Below, one piece after another: positions 1 through 8,656 of a stretch of 17,143 nucleotides of DNA. Numbering within the stretch: the stretch's first letter is position 1; each line of letters opens with the position of its first letter. This DNA is from Basidiobolus heterosporus B8920 (lineage: Eukaryota; Basidiobolomycota; Basidiobolomycetes; Basidiobolales; Basidiobolaceae). The DNA lies in the NCBI GenBank assembly GCA_000697455.1, contig JNET01030177.1, positions 1 to 17,143 on the forward strand, read 5' to 3'. The notes beneath the pieces were generated by a model, which did not search any database, had not been told where the DNA came from, and saw nothing but the letters and a program-made list of their open reading frames with translations. Both the position numbers and the translations under genes were made by a program.

Positions 1-332
1 ATACTACAAATTTAATCCCAAAAATTTTAAAAATGGTCATTTATGTAAAGCGAATTAACTGAAATCTCTTGTCAGTAATTTTAACGTATATTTAGTAATA
101 AAAGCTATATGATTTATTCAAGCTCATATAAATTAGTGGAATTGATTAATGTTATAGAACCTATCATGACACTCCATAATTGGATTTATATAGTTGATCA
201 TAGGCAAATTGATTCCTCAAACCTAACCATACTATTTCGAATCTAAGTGAATTCCTAAAACTGGTAGGAATTTTGGAACGAACTGCCTTTTCAATAAATA
301 AGCTCTAGATCCATAAGATACATCATGTCGGG

Positions 333-609
333 ATGGATGTTAATACCATTATCAGGCATTCTCCGTACGCGGTATTCCCCATACATACCTTTGAGCTGGG
401 AAAAATGATCAACTTAATTCCGGTAAATGCTCGAGGGAAGATTGATTGGTTCAATAACACTTTTAACTTGTGCGAGTCAATCTGACTTGTATGTAGCGGA
501 AGAAACCGTTTATTATTTCCGTAAAGTGCAGGGTAACAGTTATTCTCTGAAAGCATTAGATATTATCGATAAATATACTGTAAAATGGAAAAAATACAAT
601 CAGACATAA
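333..609 (+). pseudogene. possible worn coding fragment, unknown family
   Basis: Two overlapping plus-strand open frames look protein-like. The first runs from an ATG at 333 to a TGA at 483-485 (50 residues, containing HTFELGKMINLIPV and IDWFNNTFNLCES). The second, one frame over, runs from 427 to a TAA at 607-609 (60 residues, with VAEETVYYFRKVQGNSYS and LDIIDKYTVKWKK). Read one after the other they have even, non-repetitive, aromatic-rich composition, as if one gene had been split by a frameshift near 483. I recognise no family. Chance open frames remain quite possible at this length, and no intron with sound borders joins them. Confidence 0.22.
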
Positions 610-689
610 TGAGCTATGCTGAAAAAAATAGAGCTTCTATATAATATTAACATTGTGGTATGGAGGTTTCAGTAAACTGTGGAATATGC

Positions 690-910
690 GTGCTGTTCAT
701 TAGGAGAGAGTAAAGATGTTCTGGAAGCCCAGGGCTTCTAACTACGTTGGTGTGTTTTTCTCGGACCATGGGTACACCACCAAGGCTAGTATTTCGGGGG
801 GATTTGGTGCGAGAGCGCGATGACAGTGTATTGACCTGGGAACTATTTGGACTGGATACAGTTGTCGATTGAAAATCAAGAGCAAAAGATTCGGTAGTGA
901 AAGGAGCCAT
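690..910. other. GC-richer patch with several open frames
   Basis: This stretch is visibly richer in G and C than the AT-rich flanks. On the plus strand two frames are open for about 40-50 codons: one contains FFSDHGYTTKASISGGFG, the other LVFRGDLVRERDD followed by SVLTWELFGLD and a stop at 868-870. The minus strand is open from an ATG at 908-910 to about 650 (87 residues, Ser/Thr-rich). At most one can be coding, and I cannot choose. It may be an exon or a coding remnant, possibly linked to the fragment at 333-609. Confidence 0.2.
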
Positions 911-1740
911 GATAATTAGATTATGAAAAAATTTAAGTTGCAATGTACAGTGGTGTGATTGCTAAGATTCGGATGGCTGGCTCACTTTATATATTCATCT
1001 AAACCCGGCCTGGTAGAACGACGATAACCAATCAGGCATCTCTGTTTCACAATTGTCTTCTAACCAGCATTCCAAATATAGAGATGAGGGTGTCACCACC
1101 TAATAATTATGATTGTATTGTTTTATGTATTAGTTAATGCAACCTTGCTTTAAGTATTCTAATCCGTTTTCCTCTCTCTACAGTAAGAACGGGAGAATTG
1201 ATCGCTACGTAGATGTTACCGAAGGTAAGACCACACAATCACATCCCATGTTTTTGGTAACTGGTAGGAAATTATAAACCAACATTTCATAGGTGATGTA
1301 TTTAAGGTTTGCCAAGTGGTTCAAGCATTGGACTACTGGCATAAAGTGGAGATGACGGACTGTAGTCATTAAATGTCATATTACCAAAAAGAAACATGAT
1401 CTCATGAAAAGCCAATTGAAACTACACTTGCCTTGCTTGAGCTTATGTTTTAAAGTTGGTTCCAAAGTCACTCCGTTTTGTGACATAACTCAAATCAGCT
1501 GACCGTAGTCAAAGGAACGTAGAGGATTTGATTCAAACCGAAATGCTATTCTAGGAGGTGCCTGTACCTGGCAGCATGCAATACATCTAGTTTTATCTTT
1601 GGCATGTGGCTTTCACAAATCTATTTACAAGTACAAAGTTTGGTTAGCCACCAGTTAAGATTTTCGGATAGTTGTCGGATAGACATCGGATAATTTCTTG
1701 TCTAAATTCTTTCGCTAAATTCTTGCCGCCACTCAGAAAT
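911..1740. other. no gene seen
   Basis: No open frame of note, no recognisable RNA gene and no clear repeat. A short tRNA A-box-like string at 1309-1326 is not backed by a T-arm or acceptor stem. Confidence 0.5.
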
Positions 1741-1751
1741 AATTCCTGCAC

Positions 1752-1917
1752 GTAATCGAATCGATTACATAGTTAAACTACTTGCTATCAATGCTGGTTG
1801 CGGTGAAATGATCACGTGTATTCACTGATGTGATTGACCAATCAAGTCTCGTGTAATCACTACAAAGTAAGGACGCTCAACTGTAGGTTCAATCCTTTTC
1901 CGTTAACTCTCTTCGCC
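1752..1917 (+). promoter_or_regulatory. RPS3 upstream region: palindrome, E-box, CCAAT box, pyrimidine tract
   Basis: The 220 nt before RPS3 hold a cluster of promoter-like elements and no TATA box. In order: an inverted repeat GTAATCGA-A-TCGATTAC (1752-1768); a palindromic CACGTG (1813-1818), the core bound by bHLH factors such as yeast Cbf1; TGATTG-AC-CAATCA, a 6-bp inverted repeat containing a CCAAT box (CCAAT at 1838-1842), the type bound by the HAP/NF-Y complex; a further GTAATCAC (1853-1860); and a pyrimidine-rich stretch (1894-1917) shortly before the ATG, where transcription could start. The motifs are seen; factor binding is inferred. Confidence 0.45.
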
Positions 1918-1980
1918 TGAGGATTCAGACGCGTGTTAATTGCTCATCAGTTGCAATAGAGGAAACTTTTAATGTCCAAT

Positions 1981-3000
1981 ATGGCTGCACAAATTTCCAA
2001 GAAAAGAAAGGTAATAAATCATTCCACTTCAAACCAAGCGAGTTGGATGGATGGAAATGCGCAGTTGGGTTGGATTGGTTTCTCCACAAACCCTGCCTCA
2101 GTACATTTTATAAAGTCATCATGATGAGATTTTGATTTCTGACACCTCTTGTTTGAATGCCTGCCTTCGGGAATGTGGCATAATGCACTGAATTTTTTTC
2201 TATCTCTGATATGACTTGATGTACTCGTTCATTCACCAACTCGACCATCTCTAAATTGTTCCATTCTCTAATCATTATCTGTTTAGTTCGTTGCTGATGG
2301 TGTTTTCTATGCCGAACTTAACGAGTTCTTCACTCGTGAGCTTGCTGAAGAAGGTTACTCTGGTGTTGAGGTTCGTGTCACCCCTGCCCGCACTGAAATC
2401 ATCATTCGTGCCACTCGTACCCAAGATGTTCTTGGTGAGAAGGGACGTCGCATTCGTGAATTGACCTCCGTTGTCCAAAAGCGTTTCAACTTCCCCGAAA
2501 ACACCGTTGAACTTTACGCCGAACGTGTCGCCAACCGTGGTCTTTGCGCTATTGCTCAATGCGAATCTGTCCGTTACAAGTTGCTCGCTGGTCTTGCTGT
2601 CCGTCGTGCCGCTTACTCTGTTCTCCGTTTTGCTATGGAATCTGGAGCTAAGGGTTGTGAGGTTGTCATCTCTGGTAAACTTCGTGCTGCTCGTGCCAAG
2701 GCTATGAAGTTTGCTGACGGTTTCATGATTCACTCCGGTCAACCCGTTCGCGATTATATTGATACCGCTGTTCGTCACGTTCTTCTTCGTCAAGGTGTTC
2801 TTGGTATTAAGGTTAAGATCATGTTGGATTGGGATCCCTCAGGTAAGATTGGACCTAAGAATCCTCTTCCTGATATGATCACAGTCATGGAGCCCAAGGA
2901 AGAGCCTGTCATCACCGAACCTATCTCCGAAGATTTCCAAAAGAAGGTGGAGGCACCTGTTGAACCCGAAGTTGCTGAGCAAACCACTGAAGCCCAATAA
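1981..3000 (+). CDS. RPS3: 40S ribosomal protein S3 (uS3), spliced
   Basis: Component of the small ribosomal subunit at the mRNA entry channel. Exon 1 is 1981-2010 ([10 protein letters not shown]), the intron is 2011-2286 (GTAATA...TTTAG, phase 0), and exon 2 is 2287-3000, giving 247 residues against about 240-243 in yeast and human. The start [20 protein letters not shown] is almost the animal sequence. The type-2 KH domain spans about residues 20-95 with its GxxG-like loop in [10 protein letters not shown] (60-69); the C-terminal S3 domain includes [34 protein letters not shown] and [18 protein letters not shown] (about 177-194). The tail (about 212-247) is acidic and less conserved, as usual. 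Another in-frame ATG lies 9 nt upstream (1972-1974) and would add MSN; I prefer 1981 by conservation. Exon 2 has the C-ending codon bias of a highly expressed gene. Confidence 0.98.
2121..2191 (+). ncRNA. weak candidate box C/D snoRNA in the RPS3 intron
   Basis: Inside the 276-nt RPS3 intron, ATGATGA (2121-2127) matches the C box RUGAUGA and CTGA (2188-2191) matches a D box, 71 nt end to end. A second CTGA (2139-2142) could be a D' box and TGAATG downstream a poor C' box. The intron is five times longer than the other two introns seen here, and ribosomal-protein introns are classic snoRNA hosts (vertebrate RPS3 hosts U15). Against it: the terminal stem is weak, and I could not match the guide stretches before CTGA to rRNA from memory. 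Confidence 0.22.
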
Positions 3001-3012
3001 ATTTTAAAGTTC

Positions 3013-3018
3013 AATAAA
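3013..3018 (+). promoter_or_regulatory. polyadenylation signal of RPS3
   Basis: AATAAA lies 13 nt after the RPS3 stop codon, in AT-rich sequence. Confidence 0.6.
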
Positions 3019-3950
3019 CCCCTTCACATATTATAAATTACAAAGTAATAAATTCACCCCAAGTAACTTGCACATATTTCTATTTCATATACTATTGCGG
3101 TCTGTTGCTCCTTCACTTTATCTTGCATCATGGAGCTATGGAATTGTTGGTTATTGCGACTATTGATACTTACCTACTGACGGTTACATCATGATTATTA
3201 CTTAAGCAAGTCTCAAAGTTAATTGAAAATGAATGAACCTATGGCTACTTGGCATCGCCAATTACGTGTTTTAGTACATCGAAAATTTCCACTCGAATGC
3301 CATTAAGGGGAAGTTTCATATGAACAAGATCTGCTTGTGAATTGTCATACGTACACACGCATAATAACGTATTTCCTCGGCCCCAGACCTATACCTCTTG
3401 ACTGTATTCTTGGGATTAGCACATCATGATGTTATGTGTGGTCCAAACCAGACCATTTTGAAATGATCTACTGCGAGCTAATCCAGAGACATTGATTGTT
3501 CTCCATCCCTAGGATGAGTACGCAAGTACAGTAGTAGTTCGGATACATGAATTATTCTGTATTAAGCCTGCAGCCCTAATTGAATACAGAGAGGCCACAT
3601 ACACTACGGCTATATCCATACAAGTGATGTCGTGAGCGTCACTCAAACGACAAATCATAATCCTCTACAGACTTTTCCTTTTATTAGATGAGACGATCTC
3701 ATGTTGTACTAGGTTAGTATATGCATTCAATGTTCCATCGATTGTATTTAATACATGCTCGAAAGAGAGGTAATTATAAAATAGCACATTTTATTTACTC
3801 GAAAGAGATTTAACTGCGTGTCATTAAAAGGTACCTTATCAATCTGATGAATATTGAACCATGAGGATACACAAAGCGCCATTTGTTAGTGAAGTAGGAT
3901 AGGGCACTACCTAAGTTAGAAGAAACAGTTTGGAAACCATTTCCCCATTT
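3019..3950. other. no gene seen
   Basis: AT-rich spacer without an open frame above 60 codons and without a recognised RNA or element. Confidence 0.5.
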
Positions 3951-4226
3951 TCAGTAAAGAACTTGTTGAAAGTGTACAGTAAGGTAAATGCTGTGGAAAT
4001 TTGATTCAATTCCTGGGCAAAAATATACTGTAAAATCTGGTGGTTTTACTTTTATAGCACAGAAATTTCTATAATTTGGGATAGCGTAAAGGAAGTTGAA
4101 ACAAGTTCGAAAAGCTATTTTTGACTCAGTCAATAGCGAATGGTTGTGAATGTGGCCTAATGCTAAGAAGCCGGCTGAAACATTGAAAGCCACAGAAAAC
4201 ACGCTTGATATGAAGAAAGGGAGCAT
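3951..4226 (-). CDS. possible small secreted protein, unknown family
   Basis: An ATG-started frame of 91 residues (ATG at 4224-4226). It opens with a hydrophobic stretch, MLPFFISSVFSVAFNVSAGF, which reads like a signal peptide with possible cleavage after NVSA. The remainder is mixed in composition with three cysteines (in RTCFNF, NFCAIK and YFCPGI) and no recognised domain. A TATATAT element sits about 50 nt upstream at 4274-4280. It begins 100 nt after the stop of the phosphatase gene on the same strand. I do not recognise a family. Small secreted proteins of this shape are common in fungi, but a chance frame is a real alternative in AT-rich DNA. Confidence 0.33.
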   Translation of the reverse strand: MLPFFISSVFSVAFNVSAGFLALGHIHNHSLLTESKIAFRTCFNFLYAIPNYRNFCAIKVKPPDFTVYFCPGIESNFHSIYLTVHFQQVLY

Positions 4227-4273
4227 TGAAACGTACAAGACGAAATATTCAAATTATGTACAGGGTCGAGAGG

Positions 4274-4280
4274 ATATATA
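4274..4280 (-). promoter_or_regulatory. TATA-like element before the 3951-4226 frame
   Basis: TATATAT on the minus strand, 48 nt before the ATG at 4226. Confidence 0.25.
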
Positions 4281-4326
4281 ATCGGGATTTAAACGATTGG
4301 GTCTATAAACATCCAGTAGAGATCGA

Positions 4327-5118
4327 TTAAGCGCAGGCTGTAGATGCTCTACGAGTCAAAGTTGGAGTGTTCGGCTCAGCGAACTCAACTCCCTTGTTAT
4401 CAAGATTCAATGTCTTTTCAAGATCAACCAGCTGATAGACCAAGCTCATGTTGGGTGAAATAGTTGAGCTTCTCGCCTTAACGAAAGAGTATGCTTCGTT
4501 CACGTTCATTCGAAGTGTTCGCATTACATATGCAATAATCAGACTAGCTGAGCGCGATACTCCACATTGACAATGAACCAGCACCGATAAACCGCGTGAG
4601 CGAGCTTCATCAATATAAGAAAACGCAGTCTCGAAGAAGTCTGATAAATTCTCCTGATTATGCCCCCAGGCAAACTTTTTGTAGTTCACGTGGCGGATAG
4701 CAGAGTTGTGGTCAAGGCTGAAACTAGCGTCAGTGCTTTGAGGATCTGCTAGTAATGGATTTTTCACCTCCTTTGCAACGTTGAGAATGAAGTGAATGTC
4801 GCACTTGTTCAAATTGTCCGTATTGGAAGCGTTATGCTCAGTACCAAGATAAAGGTAAGGGAGGATGCATACAGGTCCATTTACGTAGGGCGAACCGTAA
4901 TTCGTCAGGTTTTCTTTGGTGAGGATTTGTGACATGGAACGGCGAAAGGAAGCTACCGGAGTCCTTGGAGTCGCAGGTACTATAGATTGTACAGCACCGC
5001 CAGAGAGAGCCAACGAAAGATTCTTTGAGTTTCTATTTTTCATTGACATCATGGGTTTTTTAGGCAAAGGGTTTGACGAAAGGCGATTCATGGTGGGGCT
5101 AGAATAGGCTAGAGTCAT
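4327..5118 (-). CDS. dual-specificity MAP-kinase phosphatase, Msg5/Pmp1 type
   Basis: Removes phosphate from Thr and Tyr of an activated MAP kinase. 263 residues from the outermost ATG (5116-5118), no intron. The DSP domain covers about residues 80-236; its signature VHCQCGVSRSASLIIAYVMR contains the C-x5-R loop with nucleophile Cys183 and Arg189. The family-typical PYLYLGTEHNASN and the helix following SPNMSLVYQLVDLEKTL are present. The N-terminal 80 residues are disordered, with a basic-plus-LxL stretch KNRNSKNLSLAL (27-38) that fits a MAPK docking motif and resembles the one I recall from yeast Msg5, followed by TP sites (ATPRTP). The usual general-acid Asp is absent: the segment reads FAWGHNQENL. 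A second ATG at 5089-5091 (CCCACCATG, residue 10) has better context and may be the true start. Family assignment is firm; which MAPK it serves is not visible. Confidence 0.93.
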   Translation of the reverse strand: MTLAYSSPTMNRLSSNPLPKKPMMSMKNRNSKNLSLALSGGAVQSIVPATPRTPVASFRRSMSQILTKENLTNYGSPYVNGPVCILPYLYLGTEHNASNTDNLNKCDIHFILNVAKEVKNPLLADPQSTDASFSLDHNSAIRHVNYKKFAWGHNQENLSDFFETAFSYIDEARSRGLSVLVHCQCGVSRSASLIIAYVMRTLRMNVNEAYSFVKARSSTISPNMSLVYQLVDLEKTLNLDNKGVEFAEPNTPTLTRRASTACA

Positions 5119-5220
5119 GATAGAACAAACAATCAAGCTTGGTCAAAGGAATCTATATAATGATAATCGTGGTAGACAGATAGAAGTCAAACTGACATTT
5201 TACAGAGCCCAGGAAACGGT

Positions 5221-5228
5221 TATATATA
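5221..5228 (-). promoter_or_regulatory. TATA-like element before the phosphatase gene
   Basis: TATATATA about 105 nt upstream of the ATG at 5118. A second TATATA at 5154-5159 lies 36 nt from that ATG but 63 nt from the inner ATG at 5091, so the choice of TATA bears on the choice of start. Confidence 0.3.
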
Positions 5229-5335
5229 AAATAGTAAGCGGTGCTAATTGGCTGGATAAATTACGAAACAAAAATAGACAAAGGAATGCATTACTATATT
5301 TAAATGAGCTAGCTCTAAGAAATGAATACGTCTAG

Positions 5336-8283
5336 TATTGTAACATGATGCATTCTGTGCTGTCTCGAGAAAAGTACCGAATCAAATAAACCCATAACTG
5401 CCCCCCTTTGGAGATGTTTAATTGTCTACCATAAATGGACGCGAATAATTATTGTCCCACCAATTTAGATTAATTACTTTGCTAAACTTGTGAATAAATA
5501 CTCCTTGATTTGCTATTAATACTATTAAATTGAGTAAAACTTACAACAAGGCCAAGTGAGAATGTTTTAGAATATGAAACAGCTTGTTTGTCATGGTCAG
5601 GATAACCCTCGGCAGTTTAATGATTTCCTTCAATGAAGCAGAATGAAGCATGAGCCCAAACCATACAGGTGCCACTAGGAAAGAATAAGCATAGCATCCA
5701 TTGTGAAGAACTTATTGCCGAACTTGCAATGGAGATGCCTAGGCATAGACAGTTAGTTACGTATCACAAAGCTAAGGGGCAACTACCTTCGAATGCTTAC
5801 AAGAGTAAAGATCTCTGTGATTATTTTGCTCACCTCCTGATTTGTCAACTGACGGCTTAGACTCTGATTGTCTTTACCAACATACAGCCATCTGTAATGC
5901 ATTCTTACTCAGCTAAGCCTAAACTACGCCAATAAGCGTAAGTACTGAGGCACCGAATCCTAATCATTGACCATCTGAGAATGTCTTATTGGAATCAGAA
6001 ATTTCTGAATCACTCGGGTGGTAGTGAACAGTCAGCACCATATATGATACCACTCTAGTTAATATAACTCGCGATACATGATTCTGGAAACCATTCAAGT
6101 ATGCCACAGAAAAATATTATTGATTATATTAGGAAAAGTCCAGTGGCCTACAAAATCGAATCACCCAGAGTGATAGTTGATGAATAATTGCTGGATACAT
6201 ATATATATATATACATATTGATTAGTGATCGACAAAGTGAGTGGAGAGTAGAGATTAGGCAAGTATTAGGTGAATGCAAGTATTTGAAGCCTGTTTAATA
6301 GGCAATAAATACCAAAATCGTGACTATCAAATGAACAGGAATTCTCTGGGAATAATGGACTGTTGGATACCAAAGACGATAGTGATTAATGAGGTTAGTT
6401 GGTGGTACTGATCTTGTATAACTTGACTGACATCCCCAAGGAATCTAGCCCCTACATTCTATTTACTATTACCATTCTAATCCCGTTATGAATTAGGAAA
6501 GGCAGTGCCAAACCGGTGATATTTACGATCTAATTCAGTATGCACACAGAATATTCCCCATTATGGCTCTGCACAGCAGATGATGGTAACTTTTTTAGGA
6601 AAAGTCTCGATATAGAGAGGAACTTGGGTTATTTAGCTGGCATGCGTCAAAGCTTATCAGCAGCATGAGGTTGTAACTAGATGGACTACCAGCACTTCGG
6701 AAGATAGCGATAATGTAGTAATATTGGCTAGAGTCTCCGGCATTAGTTAAGCAGGGTGCCCATATTAGAGGCAGAGCTGCAGTTGTAGCATATGATAATC
6801 CCACATGGAGGTGGTAGTCAAACCTGCACGATAATCAATATTTTTGCGCATTATTCCTGCACTAAATAAGAGTTAGAAGGAGACTGGACATAGTTAAGTC
6901 GTCACAGTCCCTTAAGCATCAAGGGTATTACAGCACTAGAGTAACGAGTGCTTGATATGTGGCAGGTCAAGTAATAAAAGCCTCTTTGTTGATGTACCAA
7001 CTAAGTAATAATTAATAGGATCTGATGTTTTCAAATTCTTCAACATTAATGATTCTATAAAATGAGCAAAATCGTTTGTTTGATGGTTTATCCAAAAACA
7101 TATACTTTTACCATTCCTTTGTTTATTTTTGTTGGAAGTTTTCTTGTATTGGTTAAAATTCCTTTGCAATGACAAGCGAAAATTCTATCTGTGCCAACTT
7201 TGCCCGAGGTGTAATTTGTTAAGGGGTTCTGTCAATGTCTTACCGACCCTCACGCTTATGTGGGTAGTCATTATAATTCATTAAAATTAAAGTATATTCA
7301 CCAAACATATGATTTGACTGATGCATGCATCTGCTTAAGAGTTGGAGACTACATTATGCTTCTTATGACCCCACTATTCTCCTTAAGAGTATTTTCTTTC
7401 TAGCACCTTAACAAACGAAGTTTCGCTATAGCTGTGTCTATCATGCCAAGGCCAAGGCTAAAAGAAATATTACTTGAAGGAGCAAAATACACATATGGTT
7501 TGGCATTAAACCAAAAGTGGGTATATTCCATCTTTATTTATTAATATCCATCCTCAAGAGTGTTAATCCCGAGGAGTTAGATTTACGTATTGAACATCCT
7601 TAGGTTATATCGACCATTCTCATATTAGTGTTGAACATTGATTGGTAATAAAGGCTGTATAGAATGCAAGTTAAGTTCGACCACTAACATGTTTAAATCA
7701 AGCAGACTCCAATTTTCACAACCGGCCTGTTTGCACCTACCCTCTCATGTACAGGTTTGCTACGCAATGCCTGGTTTTAGGTTATGTCTCATACTCAATT
7801 ACCCATTGACCAACTATACTGCTAAGCTTGAATTTCTAATGATAACCAATTTTTATGCCAGCTACCGGTGATAGACCAAGAAGTAAGCACTTTTTATGTT
7901 AAATTATCAGTGCAGGGTTGATCATTCACGTATAGAATATTCCGAGTACTCTGCGAAGTTATTATCCATTTGATCATTCCAGAGTAATCTAGTTTCATCT
8001 ACTACAATATAGTACAAGATGATTTCAAGAAAATTGCGGGAAATATAGGAGCATTGGCAAGCTCAATTCAAAGTTCTGCCCTCTTAGGAAATCACGAGTA
8101 ATTTTCCCACCTGATATGGTTGCCTTATATGGTTCATTATCATGATAAAATTTTTACTTGTGAGATCTTGAGGGTGGCAAATTGGTGAAACGAAAAGTGT
8201 AGCAAACAATAGTTATGCGATCGGAGGAGAACGGGTTATGTAGAGAGCAGGAGGGATTAAGCAGATAACTGAAGAACTAAAGC
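5336..8283. other. long gene-poor stretch
   Basis: Nearly 3 kb with no gene I can support. Three open frames without a convincing start are the best coding candidates: 5669-5860 plus (contains EELIAELAMEMPRHRQLV and ends CDYFAHLLICQLTA), 6595-6804 minus (contains GDSSQYYYIIAIFRSAG), and 6936-7175 minus (contains WINHQTNDFAHFIESLML). All open at GTG or TTG, not ATG, and none has a recognised domain. They may be worn fragments or chance. No transposon ends, terminal repeats or reverse-transcriptase or transposase motifs were noticed. Confidence 0.4.
6198..6214. repeat. (AT)n microsatellite
   Basis: An uninterrupted AT run of about 15 nt flanked by C on both sides, in gene-free sequence. Confidence 0.8.
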
Positions 8284-8290
8284 TATAAAT
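8284..8290 (+). promoter_or_regulatory. TATA box of small gene A
   Basis: TATAAAT 85 nt before the ATG at 8369. The copy-B gene has TATAAAAG in the equivalent place. A dead-end ATG-AAC-TAG at 8295 lies too close to this box to be in the transcript. Confidence 0.5.
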
Positions 8291-8368
8291 ATCAATGAAC
8301 TAGCCAACAGATTACTATCATCACATTTGCTTCACTTCTCTGCATTCCTAAACCCTCGCTTCATTTCA

Positions 8369-8656
8369 ATGATCGCTTTGCCTACCAAGCACTACACTGG
8401 AAAATCTCAATGCACCGATAGTAGCCCTTCTGCGAGATCATTTTTCGGAAACTCTCCATTTTATCAACAAGAACTCCCGATAGATAGTCTTCAGTGTCCG
8501 AAGCTACCAGAAATCAAACCTCAGTTACCTTACACGAAGAACGAATTCAGCAAGCTTAACGATGATGAGGCAGTTGACGCTTTGTATGATTTACTTAGTG
8601 AAACATTTGCGAAGTTTACTGAGTTTACCAACTCAATGAAGTCCGCCAGTCTCTAA
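8369..8656 (+). CDS. small protein A of a tandem paralogous pair, unknown family
   Basis: 95 residues from the first ATG likely to be in the transcript (8369-8371); the frame is also open upstream but only from a TTG. No signal peptide or membrane segment. A Ser-rich, basic N-terminus (1-24) is followed by FFGNSPFYQQELPID (25-39), a Pro-rich linker (QCPKLPEIKPQLPYTK, about 42-57), and an acidic then amphipathic C-terminal helix, NDDEAVDALYDLLSETF (64-80), ending FTNSMKSASL. The same two blocks, in the same order, occur in protein B 1 kb downstream: the first matches at 10 of 15 positions, the second (from EFS) at 18 of 32. Conservation of two blocks around a diverged linker is what selection on a real protein leaves. 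Function unknown; it could be a stress-induced cytosolic or nuclear adaptor. Confidence 0.75.
   Translation: MIALPTKHYTGKSQCTDSSPSARSFFGNSPFYQQELPIDSLQCPKLPEIKPQLPYTKNEFSKLNDDEAVDALYDLLSETFAKFTEFTNSMKSASL

Noticed and set aside
1309-1327. tRNA-Ser/Leu-like A box (TTGCCAAGTGGTTCAAGC) with a 3-bp D stem
   Set aside because: No matching acceptor stem, poor anticodon stem and no T-arm or B box downstream at the right distance.
1886-1895. GGTTCAATCC, a B-box-like string
   Set aside because: No A box or cloverleaf upstream; it falls in the RPS3 promoter and is probably chance.
2275-2793. 172-residue minus-strand open frame
   Set aside because: Antisense shadow of the strongly biased RPS3 coding exon.
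6595-7175. Two minus-strand frames of 69 and 79 residues
   Set aside because: Both open only from GTG or TTG, with no domain, TATA box or polyadenylation signal; kept as a note on the gene-poor stretch.
5336-8283. Possible mobile element filling the gene-poor 3 kb
   Set aside because: I found no terminal repeats, target-site duplication, transposase, integrase or reverse-transcriptase motif.
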